Shown: positions 32,490 through 44,989 of the stretch, piece after piece
Position numbering within the stretch: position 1 is the first letter of the stretch
Layout of the letters: every line of letters starts with the position of its first letter
Origin: Bromus sterilis
Taxonomy: Eukaryota > Streptophyta > Magnoliopsida > Poales > Poaceae
DNA: 64,000 bases
Assembly: GCA_950022295.1 (NCBI GenBank)
Contig: OX465598.1
Coordinates: 304,184,001-304,248,000 of the forward strand
Direction of reading: 5' to 3'
Notes under the pieces: generated by a model
The model's database searches: none
Seen by the model: the letters and a program-made list of their open reading frames with translations, nothing else
Told to the model about the DNA's origin: nothing
Translations under genes and position numbers: made by a program

Positions 32490-34154
32490 TCGGGCCATTC
32501 TATATGGACGTCTCGAAATTGGGGTTGTGCCTGGTATAAGATCAACTATGAACTCTACGCACCTGTCGGGTGGCATGCCCGGCAGTTCTTCAGGAAAGAC
32601 ATCCGGGAAGCCACGAACCACCGGAATATCTTCAAGGTCTGGAAGGGGAAGCACATTCAAAGTATGCATCTGGGTTCATGAGCTGGGTGATGTGTAGTCA
32701 ATTGTCTGGCCTGAAGGATGGGTGAGTTTAACTGATTTGGCTTTACAATCAAGGAAAGTATTCTGCCTTGATAACCAATCCATTCCTAGGATGACATCAA
32801 TGTCTGAAGACTTGAGGGCTATAAGAGAAGCAAGGAATACTAAACCCTCAATTGCAATTTGATAGCCATGGCTTACCCTATTAGTTTGCCACTTGGAACT
32901 AGGAGTTTGGATAATCATTGGAGAAAACATTTCTTCAAAGGCGAACTCATGACGAAGTGCATAACTCTCCGACATGAATGAATGAGAAGCTCCTGGATCG
33001 AAAAGAACGGAGGCGGGGACAGGATTGACTGGGAGTGTGTCAAGAATGACGTCAGGAGCAGCAGTGGTTTCCTCAACTAAGATTTGGTTCACATATCCAC
33101 TACCTGTGACTAAAAGCTTTGCTGGGGATGTATTGGTGGTTGATTTCTTTGGAGGCTTGGGTCGAGAATGACGTGGTGCCATCAAGACCTGAGGGCATTG
33201 ACGATAGTAATGGCCTGGAAGACCACACTTAAAGCATACCCTGTCTGAATTGCTGGTAGTGGGATTACCTGGCTGCACACCGTCATTCCTGGGAGGAACA
33301 ATGTGTTGAGGTGGATGGCATATATTGGATGGTGGTCTCTGAAGAAAGTTTTGAGGTATGGCTCTGGTTGGAATCCAAATTCGGCATTTCTGAGGGGCTG
33401 AACTTGAAGAAGGAGAAAGCTCAAGAGCATCCTTGCGAGACTCTTCAAACACTTCATTGCCATGCTCAGCTCTGAAGGATCTGTTGACTAAATCCTCAAA
33501 GGTGGAAAATTCGATGAGGTTGAGATCATGGCGAAGGATGGGGCTAAGTCCCTTACGGAACCTTGCCTTCTTTCTGGCATCAGTGGTGATCTAATCTTGG
33601 GCATAACGAGCAAGACGGTTAAACTCTCTCACATACTCATGAATGGACATCTCTCCTTGAGTCAGATTGCAGAACTCTTCCTTCTTGCGCTCCATCAACT
33701 CATCCAAAATGTGGTACCCTCGAAAGGCAACACATAACTCCTGCCAAGTCACTACGTGACCATCTGGCTGCATAGCAACATAGTTCTCCCACCATTGAAG
33801 AGAAACACCTTCCAGGAAGTATACCGCGAAAATAACTCGGTCATTGGGAGCAACATGCGCAGTATCAAGCTTACGCTCGATGGAACGGAGCCAGTCATCA
33901 GCTTCAAGGGGCTCAGAAGAACATCGGAATACCGGTGGATTGAGGAGGATGAAATCCTGAATGCTAACAACCACATTGTGCTGACGAGCGGTGTTCTGCT
34001 CAATGAGATCCAGAAGGCGTGTTTGATCACGTCGATTCCGCTCAGCTTCCAACATGATTTCCGTCGCAGAAGGCGGCGGTGGAGGTTCATCATTACTTCG
34101 ATTCCGAACACGGTCTCGATTCCGATGAACAACACTACGAGTTCCACCTGACAT
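32490..34154 (-). pseudogene. Gypsy gag-protease fragment, two nonsense codons
   Basis: Minus-strand frame from MSGGTRSVV at 34154 to the start of reverse transcriptase (PISRRPYRM), where the Copia LTR interrupts it at 32490. Gag contains FAVYFLEGVSLQWWENY. A zinc knuckle (CFKCGLPGHYYRQC) and the protease motif LFDPGASHSFM follow, then GMDWLSRQN. The frame is continuous except for stops at 33591-33593 (after LARYAQD) and 32676-32678 (after YTSPSS), so this copy is less decayed than the one at 11484. The rest of pol is missing: the DNA left of the Copia insertion is not its continuation. Confidence 0.9.
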
Positions 34155-34629
34155 CTTGTGTGATAAAGATCAACAATCAGAACAGGTTGTATGATGGAAT
34201 CAAAGACAAGAAGGACACGATGAAGCCGGAAAAGATTGTAATGCAAAAGGAAAATATTCCTAGAAACACGGAATAAATCGGGCAGCATAACGGCTACACC
34301 GGGATGGAAAATGAAACAACCTCGAAGAAATTGGACAGAACTTCTTCAAGGAACTTAACAGAACGAAGACTCTAGACAACCACAACTGTCCTACGGCTAC
34401 AAGGAAGCACTCAACGAGATGTTCTAGTAAGACATAGATGAGCCTAGTCCTATCTTCCCGCAAAAAAGGTGAGGGTGACCCAGAACTCAGATCGATGAGG
34501 ATAAGGAGAAAAAGAAGTCTTACGTTGTTCCCTTATACCCAGATTAACTATATAACTATAGAATGCTACACTCGACTTTGACCAAGGGTTTGAATAATCC
34601 TACAGACAGTCCTGCTCTGATACCAAGTC
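34155..34629 (-). mobile_element. Gypsy 5' leader
   Basis: Leader between the 5' LTR and gag of the 32490-34154 copy. It is about 475 bases without a gene and includes the primer site at 34614-34625. Confidence 0.8.
34614..34625 (-). other. Primer binding site, initiator tRNA-Met type
   Basis: Read on the minus strand this is TGGTATCAGAGC, complementary to the 3' end of plant initiator tRNA-Met. It follows the LTR end CCCGACA after a 4-base spacer. It primes minus-strand DNA synthesis of the retrotransposon. Confidence 0.85.
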
Positions 34630-37028
34630 TGTCGGGACCCGGAATATGCGTATGTAATTCCAGTCACGATGCAATCACATGGAGAGCTGAGAGCCGTACC
34701 CACTTGTCTAAGCAGACAAGGCCAAGCATAGAACACTCTCAGAAAGCATCGTACGTGAGGGGCATCCCATCCAGGCCGGATGATCAACTGAGATGAGTCC
34801 TCATCATCCACTCACAAGTCTAAATGCTTATGGGTGGTGAATCCCATACTCATAGACAAGTCGCCTCAACCATGTTATCGATTGAATCCTAACTCTTACA
34901 TAGACTTACTCCAGCCCGATCACTTAGTCGGGGTCTAGGGCGGTCTCGATAATACAACAAAGTGTGCACGTGACAGAGTCACGAGCAATCGCATCGCGAT
35001 GCCCCAAGCTGCGCACATCTAAGGGCCACTTGGTGTATAAAATACCACCAGCCAGATCACAACTAAGGTCTCGAAAACCCATACTAAGACATGCATGTTA
35101 TAAACATACACGCAGCACACATGCCTAGTATGAACAGCAGGTATCATCACATAACTCTACAAAGTGTATCTTTATTGAGTTACACATGGAGCATACAAAG
35201 ATCACATGTCTGTGATCGTCATTACATCATACAACGGAAGCAAATTAGGTCTGAGTACAGACAAGATTAACAAATGGCTTAGAGAAGCCTTGTACAACAA
35301 ACATGCCCTTCCACGAGGTACCAGACTGCTGTCTAGAACTATACAAGCTTAGTCAACGTCGAGCTTCAGGAAGGTGACTCCATCGGGGATCTGGGTTTCC
35401 ATCTAAAACATAGAATAAGAAAACGTGAGTACAAAGTCGTACTCAGCAAGACTTGCATCAGAACTACACTACTCATGCTCAAGTTTCAAGGTAAAGGGAA
35501 GTGGGGTTTCACATGCAGAAGTGCCAGCTTTGACTTGGCTAGTCCTGAACTACGAGTACTAGACTTGAGGTAAGAAGCGTACACGAGTCCACTACCATGT
35601 CTCCAACCAATACACCACTATGGATGCTTCCTCGACTTCCCCACGAGGAAGCCGACCATAGCACTCACGCTTATCTTGGGAGTTTTAGAAGTATCCATTC
35701 AAGTTGTCTAATAATCAGGTACAGGTTCCAAGTAGTCCATGACCGCGGACGCGGCTATTCGAATAGTTTTGGTAACCTTGCAAGGGTGTAAACTACACAC
35801 ACATGACCATCGGTTACCGCTTTTTGCTCGCCACCGTTCAAGAGGTGATAGCGAGGATGTTCACCACGACACTTCGCTCACAACCGGACTATTCCAGGAG
35901 CCGACTATCTGAGTTGCCTCCGCTCGAGAGCCCGGCCGGATCAACGAAACGGACTCAAACAATGCAAGTGACCGAGACGCCACCTTTGGCAGATGGTTTT
36001 CCTGCCTCACAGGTGCACCCACATATCTATATGATGCAACCATTCCTTCATTCTTTTTATATGAACATGACAAAAGGAAAGCCCGAACTAATGTGACTCC
36101 TGGACGTCAACACGGATCAAGGTACTAGGCCGAGAGGGGTCAGTGAGCCCAATGTGTGGTTGTACTCTTTGTCTTGGATTACCATACAAGAAGTCGGTGC
36201 TTAAGGCGGTGTTCAACGAGACAACCCACTGTGTACTCCTACACAACCTCTCATTGTTCACCTTGTATTAGGGTGGATTCACCAACACGTTATCGTCAGC
36301 ATCACTGTGATCATCCATCCCGACTCACAAACAATGTAACCTCATTGTACCACTAAGCAGCAATAAGCAGTAACAGTTGTAGGGGCCACATGCTCATCAT
36401 TCAACTCCTATATCTGCTAGGATTGTGGTTTGCTTAATACGGTGACAAAATGATAGGTCATGCATCGGAATGGTTTCAACTATGAGAAAGAACGTGTCTC
36501 GGTGATCTCCTAAACATTCATAAGCGAGACTGAGAGGGAAGTAGGATTTTATAGACATGATCAATGGGGTTTGCTTGCCTTGCTGACGAGGTTCGATAAC
36601 GGTGTCTTCAACGAAGGGGGTGGCCTCCGATTCCAGTTGCACGTCTATCGAGCAAAAAATCAAACAAGTAATAAATATAGTTGCAATGCTCAAGCACATG
36701 ATCAATATTGTAATGTGATGTTCATGGTCACAAAGTGTTGGTAATTCCATTTAAAAGAAGCCAATTGCAAAGTCAATTGCAAATGCACCTCAAATTTGAA
36801 TTCAAAATATATGCATATGGATGTTTGCCCCTGTTCACCCAATTTAAATTGGTCAAACATGAAAACAAAGTCCATATTCACATTCCTGGTATTTTTTTGA
36901 TAATTTTAGACATATTATTTGTCCAATTTGGAGTTAAAATGAATTAATTATGAATCTCCAAAGATTTGGCTATTTTTTGGATTTTTTGGAATTAAGTTAA
37001 ATCAATTAATCGTTTTACGGCGTCATCA

Positions 37029-37047
37029 TGACGTCAGTGTGACGTCA
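37029..37047. promoter_or_regulatory. Paired TGACGTCA sites in LTR
   Basis: TGACGTCA at 37029-37036 and 37040-37047, same spacing as at 17168-17186. Candidate TGA/bZIP (as-1-like) binding sites; function not shown. Confidence 0.5.
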
Positions 37048-37841
37048 GAGGGCTGCTGACGTGTGGGGCCCTGTCGTCAGTGGCTGGGGGGATTAAACCT
37101 TTCTGTTTAATCTAAACCTAATTAGATTAGGGCCTTGGGCCCACTGGCCAGTGACACTAGGGGGGGGTTAGTGCAGTGGTTAGCGCTAATGGCCTTGGGC
37201 CCACGGGACAGTGAGAGAGGGGAGGGGGTTAATGGCGTCGCTGGCACGGGGCTTTCCGGAGTTCACGCCGGAACCGGCTAGGAGGCTCGGGAGAGGAGAG
37301 GGGAGGCACTGGCATGAAGCTCTCGACGCCACGCGTCTGCTGGACTAGGAGGGGGGGTCGAGGGGGAGGCCTCAGGCCATGGCTAGGACGAAGCCCGCGG
37401 CGGCCGTGGCCTCTGACCATGGCAAAAGGCGACAGAGGGGTCGAGGAGAGGTGTGGAGAGGGGGGAAACAAGGGAGGGCTCACGTTGAGTGCAGTGGTGA
37501 GCTCGGGGCGGCCGGGGAGAAGCCGTGGGCGACGAATTCCTCGCCGGGAACAATGGCGGTCGGCGGCGAAGTCTTGATGCGAGCGTCGTCTTCGGGGCCT
37601 TTGGAGCTCGATTCATTGCGCAGTCCGACGAAGCCGAGGATGGGGAGCTTCCTGTACACGGTGCCGCGGTGTTTGGGTGACAGTGGCCACGCGGGCGCAC
37701 GACGGTGGCCGGCGGTAAGCTGCGGTTGCGCGCGGATTTGCGAGAGGAAGGCGAAGGCGACGAACAGAGAGAGGGGGATAAGGCAGGGGCGACCAGGGGG
37801 GCTTCCAGGCGGCCAGGTGACGACGGGGGCAAGCAGGAGGT

Positions 37842-39481
37842 TGATAAGTCCAAAATGTATCTATAATTTCTGCTCGCTCCATGCATGTTTTGTGTGATAT
37901 TGCTATGATCTAGATACACTTTCATACACTTTTGATCATATTTGTACTAACCTATTAATTCAGTGCACCACAGTGCCAGTTCCTGTTTTCTGCTGTTTTT
38001 CTATTTCAGTTTCCCCCATATAAAAAGTGCTCCAAAAATTTGGGAAAAATCAGATAAAAAATCAGCGCAGAAGAACCTTCCGGAAGAACCTGAGTGGGGC
38101 CAGAGGGCCACCACTAGGGGCCTAGGCGCCCTGGTGGCGCGCCCCAGGAGCTGGCCGCGCCAGGGGGGTGCCTGGACCCCTGGTGGCCCCCTTGGATGCC
38201 CCCTTCGCCTATATAGTCTCCGTGACGAGAAACCCTCGAGGAGAGAACCCTTTTTCGCGATCTCGCCTCTGTTTCGCCGTCGCCCCCCTTCCGAGATTGG
38301 GAGCACCAGCATACCTCTTCCCGGCACCCTGCCGGAGGGAGGGCCGACCTCCGGGAGTCTCCTCTCCACCATGGATGCTTCCCAGATGTATCGTGAGTAG
38401 TTTCCTTTGGACCATGGGTCCGTGATCAGTAGCTATGTGATGTTCTCCTCCCCTCTTTGTTCTTCATGGTTTAGACCTCGTGAGCTGCCCTACATGATCG
38501 AGGCACTTTTGTAATCTTTCTGCTATTGCTATGCTGTGTTTGATGGGATCTGATGGATTATGAGATTATGTTCAGATTGTGATTGAGTAATATATTTGGT
38601 TCTTATCTCTTATATTTTTGTTCTTAAGTAATTCTTGCATGTTCTCCGTTCGTGTTTATTGCTATGGCCAAGTAGTAGGTAGTAACCCCATGAGGGAACG
38701 TTATGCTCGATTGTGGGTTCATGCCCCCTGATGAGACGCTTGAGTGACAGAAACATGAGTCTAGGGGACGTGCTGTTGCCACAAGGGGGAAAACAACGGT
38801 GCTTGTAACTGCGGTTGCAAGGCTTGTTTACTTTACGCAAAGTGCTTTTTAATGCAGTTGTCTGTTGCTTTGGGTTTACACTTTGGGTGGGGCTCGCAAC
38901 TTAATACCAGCGAGATGTTCTGGATATATATCTCAAGGTGGATGATTAGTAGTAGATGTAGTTGGATTTCAGTCTACTTATTTTGGCGTTCTGCCCATGC
39001 TTTTGAGCCTCTTCCTTTGTTTTGTAGCAAAGTTAGCATTGCGGTGCGTTCATAATCCTGTCAATTGCCCTTCTGTAATTTGTTCACCTCGCATAGAAGT
39101 TTTATTGTCTTTTGGGAGACAGACATCACTAGTGAACATCACGTATCCCGGTCCATATCCTCATTACTGTTTCCATGCTCATTTACTTTTCTGCTTTTAC
39201 TTTCAGTTGCTATCATTATCCCTTGTGTTTGATCCTTTGTGAACAACAAGACCGGAGAGATTGACAACCTCTCTGAACTTCATTGGGTACAAATTTATTT
39301 GTGTCTGTGTGCAGGTCCGCGTCAGTTGCGCCGCTGACACCTACTTATCATCTCCGGAGTCCTACTGGAGACAAACCTTCGTATCTTTACTGAGGGAAAT
39401 TTGCTTCTGTGTAACATCACACCTTCCACTTGGGGTTTACCAACGAAGGGCGAGAAGTCACTATCATCACCTCGCACATCA
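37842..39481 (+). repeat. 5' LTR of the non-autonomous element
   Basis: Starts TGATAAGTCCAAAATG and ends CGCACATCA. Contains a GGCGCGCC-rich segment and a TATA-like CTATATAG (38209-38216) before the conserved GTGACGAGAAACCC. The open frames at 37963-38425 and 38997-39242 have no recognisable protein similarity and recur in the other LTR. Confidence 0.85.
38209..38216 (+). promoter_or_regulatory. TATA-like motif of LTR
   Basis: CTATATAG, matched by CTATATAT at 43729-43736 in the 3' LTR; likely core promoter of the element. Confidence 0.45.
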
Positions 39482-39492
39482 AGCTAAATTTC

Positions 39493-39510
39493 TGGCGCCG
39501 TTGCCGGGGA
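39493..39510 (+). other. Primer binding site, tRNA-Asp type
   Basis: TGGCGCCGTTGCCGGGGA, the classic plant Gypsy primer site complementary to tRNA-Asp, 11 bases after the 5' LTR. Confidence 0.85.
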
Positions 39511-39651
39511 CTCCGAGTGCTAAGATAGGGGAGTTGCACACTACCCTTTACCTTTGTTTTTTAGTCTTGTTAGTTTACCTTTCAGTTTTTATCTTTGTGT
39601 CTTATATCAAAAATCACAAAAAAATTATTCATCTTGCTAGTAGTTGTCATT

Positions 39652-40363
39652 ATGTCTGGCCCTTTTGCCTTTGTTGAGACAGAGGTTCTCACCTTTAAAC
39701 AAAAAGGTGGTGAAAGTTTAAAAGATTCTTGGTATAGAATTAATGATTCTCAAAAAAGAGCCACCAAGAAGAAATCCACTACTATCCTTCTTAGAAATTT
39801 TTATGTCGGGATTACTCCTTGGAATAGGTTCATATTATGTCAATGGGAATTTCCTAGAAGCCCCGATTTGGGAGTCTCTTAATGTTATTGAAAATCTTGT
39901 TGGAAATCTCCCTATTGCTAGCATACAAGAAGATATAACTCTAGCTCACATTATGAAGAAACTTGAAAAGATAGAGTTAGAAATACCAAGTATAACTAGG
40001 ATAAATGAGTTGGATCGCAAGATTCAAGGGAATTTGAATAGGCTTGATAGCTGCATGCTTAAAATTATTAAAACTTTGGAGGTCATCAAATCCCGTGATA
40101 CGGATCTTTCTAGGATTGATAAGATTGAGGAAATCATTAATACTCTAGGAACTACATTTTCCTCAATCAAACCAAAAAAGGTAGAGACTTCAGCAAGAAG
40201 GGAACCTAAGTTCAATTATGTCCCTAGGGTTCCCCGGCCTAAAAATAAACCATCCATTGCAAAAGAAGTTGAAACCGTGAAAACTTTGGAAGAAATACCT
40301 CTCTTTGATAAGTTTATAAATGAATCTCCCATTGATTTTCCGCCTTTTTGTTTTCTCCCTTGA
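39652..40363 (+). pseudogene. Gag-like protein of the non-autonomous element, frameshifted
   Basis: The frame starts MSGPFAFVETEVLTF and contains ESLKDSWYRINDSQKRATKK and LLRNFYVGITPW, the pattern of gag-like proteins of grass non-autonomous Gypsy elements. Near 39840 the reading switches by +1: the first frame ends at 39882, and the continuation (NFLEAPIWESLNVIENLVGNLP, then Lys/Ile-rich helices that may form a coiled coil, ~39845-40363) is in the other frame. No zinc knuckle is seen. About 235 residues in total if the frames are considered together. Family assignment is from memory of the motif and moderately sure. Confidence 0.65.
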
Positions 40364-43359
40364 AGTATCTTTATTAGGCCTTTATTTGAAAGACCTCTTA
40401 AGACTAGTTGTACAATTGAAGAGCTTTTTGATGATCTTGATAATGATTCGATTGATACAACTTGATCTTTTGCATCATGCCTAGCTTAAAGGCATAAAAG
40501 AAAGCGCTTTTGGGAGGAAGCCCAAAACGAATTAGGTTTCTTTTTTCTTTTGTTGTGTCTTGATGTTTGTTACTAATGTAGAAACATCATTGTATCTTTA
40601 TTTTTCAGCTTTGTGCCAATTTATAACCTCTTATGATAAGGGAAGCAAAAGTTGTGACATGCTGTCCAGAAAACAGATTCTGTCCCTTGACAGAAAAATT
40701 CGAACAAAATCACCAGATCATCTTTTTGATCTGAATTTTTTTGACAGCATGCTCTATACAATTGTGAAACTTTCGTATGTTCTGAGTTTTTTGATTTGAG
40801 TTGTAGAAGTGCCCCAAAAAATTCTATACTACCTGCTGTTCTGTTTTTCACAGATTCTGCCACGTTTTGCCTCTCTTCACTTTTGCAAACCTTAAGCTTG
40901 CTTTTTCTTTGCAAAAACTTTTTGGCACTCTTGAGAAAGAGTAGCTCTTCAAGAATATCTTTATATCCAGTGGGGAAAAATTATTTTATTAAGGGTACTA
41001 ACATCTCTAATCAGCTTATGATGAGTTATGTATGAAGGGAGTTTTCAAGTGTGCGATGGAAGATGATGAAAGAAGATCCAGGAGTGTCAAGCGCTCAAGC
41101 TTGGGGATTCCCCCATGCATCCCCAATAAATATTCAAGGAGACTCAAGCGTCTAAGCTTGGGGATGCCCCCGTGCATCCCCTTCTCCATCAACAATCATC
41201 AGTTCGTCCTTCGTCTCATTTTATTTTTATCACTTCATGCGTTATGTGCTATGCTTGGAGCGTCTCGCTCTTAGGTTTTATTTTTAGTTTTCTTTAGTTT
41301 TGCTTTCTGGTCATACCAAGTTAGACCCCATCTTACTTTGTGTGGGAGAGAAACACGCTCCACTCCAATCTATAACACATCATAGGATTTTTCCTTCTTA
41401 TCTTTTTGCTGGTATGTGTTGTTTATCTTTTCGTAGCTGCTGCCATGTTTAGTTTTAGTCTTATTTTGTCTTTAGCAAGAGCCTTGGCTTTTGTTTAGTT
41501 TGTTTCTGGAACTATTTTTAGTTTTCATGTTTATCTTGTTAAAGAGAGTTGGTTGTTGCACTGAGTAGTGTCTTGTCTCTAAAGTAGGTAATTGAGGTTG
41601 CTATTTAATTCTAGTAGTAACTTGCAATGGTTTTGAAGTATTGATGTGAGTAATGTCTGAACTTTTGGTCTCAAGAGATTTAGCCTATTAGTGATAGGTG
41701 TCGTATTTTGGGCAATCCGTGTGTATTTTCAAAACCTACAAAACTAGTTGAGAACTCTAGCTACTAGATGGATCACTAATCTTTGGAGGGATCGAATATT
41801 AGAGTACACTCATGTACCATGAGTCGAGGATGCGCAAGGATAACCAAACCCCCATACACTCCTCCTCGGGGTACTTGTCTCTTTGCGAAACTCCTTATTA
41901 GATTGAGAGTTACCGATAATAAGTGCATGAGTTCTTCGGACTAATGTAAGTATTGAAAGTTGACACTTCCACCTTCCCATATTTTGCTAGACTCTCCCGT
42001 GCCGTGCATTGCCTTCTTCTCACTCCGAGAGTTGGTGTCCACCTTTACGGTACATCCAAACCCTTGGCATGATACGCTTTGTCATCATAAGCCTCCGTAT
42101 ATCTTTCCTCAAAACAGCCACCATACCTACCTATCAAGGCATTTCCATAACCTTTCCGAGATATATTGCCATGCAACATCCACCTCTTCATGACTTGATC
42201 TTCATGTCATACATGCTTTTGCTTGATCGATGAGCCGCATGCTAGTGGGGCCTCGCCCTAATCATTGCTACATGACGCGCTAGTATCATTGCATATTCTG
42301 CTACACTGGCAGACGCATACATTGCATACATCATGATAGTTACATCTTCTTTATGATTTTGAGTACCTTGTAAAGTGTGAAAGATATCCTTTACCTTCTT
42401 GTAAAATAGAGTGTTGCCCTTAAGTGAGGAAAAGATCCCAAAGTGGACACAATAAAAGATCCCAAAGAGGACAAATGAGAGTTAAATAGAAAGAGCCATT
42501 GAGGCCACAAAAAATACAAAAAAATAGAAAAAAGAGAAAAAAGAAATAAAAAGAGAGAAAGGGGCAACACTACTATCCTTTTGAGAGATCCACACTAGTA
42601 CTCCCTTTATATCCTTGTACTCCATAGAGATGATCATTATGCATATAGCTCTGTGGGGACCTTCACACTATAGAACTTGGCTTGCATATTCCAAGGATGA
42701 GCCTCCTCAAACGAGCTCTCGGTCTTCATGAGCGAGCAAGTTAGATGCACCCCCACTAGTTCCATTGGAGAGCTTCCTAGCTCATATGTGCATCCGTTGC
42801 ATGGCAATCCCTACTCCTCACATCATATCTATCATTTGGCATCTCTTGCCTATGATTGTCCTCATTGATGTGAGCCTTTATCATTCTTTTTTGTCTTCCT
42901 CCTCCTCCTCTCTTTGCCATCCTAAGTGTCAACTCTCGTGCTTACGCTCATCCATTGCATGAGTGCTCAAAATATTGAAAAAGGAGTGGATCAAATTGAC
43001 TTGTACCTGGCTAGTGGTCTGTGGACGAGTCAAGATAAGATTCCAGAAAAAGACCAAGTGTGAAACTTTAGTAGATTGAGTTCTCAACAAATAAATATTT
43101 TTCTCGTATTCCCTATCCCCTTCTTGTACGCAAACACCATTTGGAGACATTCGAGTCACGGACAGTGAGAGCTCTTGCACCTAATGTTCTTTTGTTACTT
43201 GTTTTAATGCTAATATACACTCTTGCATGTTATGACTTGAACTGAATCTCTAACCTTGATTTATTTACTTTTTCAAGTTCTTATATGGTTGCTAGCATGT
43301 CACCACAGAAATTATGCTGTTATCATTTACCTACTCGAGGACGAGCAGGAATTAATCTT
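40364..43359 (+). mobile_element. Non-coding internal region of the non-autonomous element
   Basis: About 3 kb without a supported gene. It contains a GCATCATGCCTAGCTTAAAGGC motif region (40471-40530), a short duplicated block (41087-41181), an A-rich stretch (42500-42560), and sequence mirrored on the minus strand at 62529-64000, which shows it is element DNA and not host DNA. It ends at a degraded polypurine region (GAGGACGAGCAGGAATTAA, ~43336-43354). Confidence 0.75.
41087..41181 (+). repeat. Two-copy direct repeat
   Basis: TCAAGCGCTCAAGCTTGGGG plus ATTCCCCCATGCATCCCC at 41087-41125 is repeated with a few changes at 41143-41181, 56 bp apart. Each copy can also fold on itself (GGGGATNCCCC). 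Confidence 0.75.
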
Positions 43360-44989
43360 GGATACGTCGAAAACGTATCTATAATTTCTGCTCGCTCCAT
43401 GCATGTTTTGTGTGATATTACTATGATCTAGATACACTTTCATACACTTTTGATCATATTTGGACTAACCTATTAACTCAGTGCACCACAGTGCCAGTTC
43501 CTCTTTTCTGCTGTTTTTCTATTTCAGTTTTACCCCATATAAAAAGTGCTCCAAAAATTCGGGAAAATCAAATAAAAAATCAGCGCAGAAGAACCTTCCG
43601 GAAGAACCTGAGTGGGGCCAAACGGCCACCACCAGGGGCCCAGGTGCCCTGGTGGCGCGCCCCAGGGGCTGGCCGCGCCAGGGGGGCGCCTGGACCCCTG
43701 GTGGACCCCCTGGCTGCCCCCCTTCGCCTATATATTCTCCGTGACGAGAAACCCTTGAGGAGAGAAACCCTTTTCGCGATCTCGCCTCTGTTCCTCCGCC
43801 GCCGCGCTTCCGAGATCAGGAGCACCAACAGACCTCTTCCCGGCACCCTGCCGGAGGGAGGGCCGACCTCCGGGAGTCTCCTCTCCACCATGGATGCTTC
43901 CCGGATGTATCGTGAGTAGTTTCGTTTGGACCATGGGTCCGTGATCAGTAGCTATGTGATGTTCTCCTCTCCTCTTTGTTCTTCATGGTTTAGACCTCGT
44001 GAGCTGCCCTACATGATCGAGGCACTTTTGTAATCTGTCTGCCATTGCTATGCTGAGTTTGATGGGATCTGATGGATTATGAGATTATGTTCAGATTGTG
44101 ATTGAGTAATATATTTGGTTCTTATCTCTTATATTTTTGTTCTTAAGTAATTCTTCCATGTTCTCCGTTGTTGTTTATTTCTTTGGCCAAGTAGTAGGTA
44201 GTAACCCCATGAGGGAACGTTATGCTCGATTGTAGGTTCATGCCCCCTGATGACACGCTTGAGTGATAGAAACATGACTCTAGGGGATGTGCTGTTGCCA
44301 CAAGGGGGAAAACAACGGTGCTTGTGACCGCGGTTGCAAGGATTGTTTCCTTTACGCAAAGTGCTTTTTAATGCAGTTGTCTGTTGCTTTGGGTTTACAC
44401 TTTGGGTGGGGCTCGCAACTTAATACCAGCGAGATGTTCTGGATAGATGTCTCAAGGTGGATGATTAGTAGTAGATGCAGTTGGATTTCAGTCTACTTAT
44501 TTTGGCGTTCTGCCCATGCTTTTGAGCCTCTTCCTTTCTTTTGTAGCATAGTTAGAATTGTGGTGTGTTCATAATCCTGTCAATTGCCCTTCTGTAATTT
44601 GTTCACCTCGCATAGCAGTTTTATCGTCTTTTGGGAGAGAGACATCACTAGTGAACATCACGTATCCCGGTCCATATCCTCATTACTGTTTCCACGCTCA
44701 TCTACTTTTCTTCTTTTACTTTCAGTTGCTATCATTATCCCTTGTGTTTGATCCTTTGTGACCAACAAGACCGGAGAGATTGACAACCTCTCTGAACTTC
44801 GTTGGGAACAAAGTTATTTGTGTCTGTGTGCAGGTCCGCGTCAGTTGCGCCGCTAAAACCTACTTATCATCTCCGGAGTCCTACTAGAGACAAACCTTGG
44901 TAGCTTTACTGAGGGAAATTTCCTTCTCTGCTACATCACACCTTCCACTTGGGGTTTACCAACGAAGGGCGAGAAATCACTATCATCAC
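43360..44989 (+). repeat. 3' LTR of the non-autonomous element
   Basis: Close copy of 37842-39481, starting GATACGTCGAAAACG and ending ATCACTATCATCACC, where it is cut before the terminal CGCACATCA and host LTR (CGGGCGACGACGG) resumes. Confidence 0.85.

Larger units (their letters stand above)
37842..44989 (+). mobile_element. Non-autonomous LTR retrotransposon with gag-like frame
   Basis: Two direct LTRs (37842-39481 and ~43360-44989) bracket a 3.9-kb internal region with a tRNA-Asp-type primer site and one broken gag-like frame but no protease, reverse transcriptase or integrase. It would depend on enzymes from another element. It inserted into a Gypsy LTR. The last ~10 bp of its 3' LTR and the right target-site copy are lost, so no target-site duplication can be read. 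Confidence 0.88.

Noticed and set aside
37963..38425. ORFs of 145, 123 and 85 residues in the non-autonomous LTR
   Set aside because: They recur at 43481-43934 and 61951-62365 as LTR sequence in several frames with mutations; no protein motif.
42900..43180. 83-residue minus-strand ORF with TRMSPNGVCVQEG
   Set aside because: The homologous place in the second copy (62700-62960) is non-coding and mutated; treated as internal retroelement DNA.
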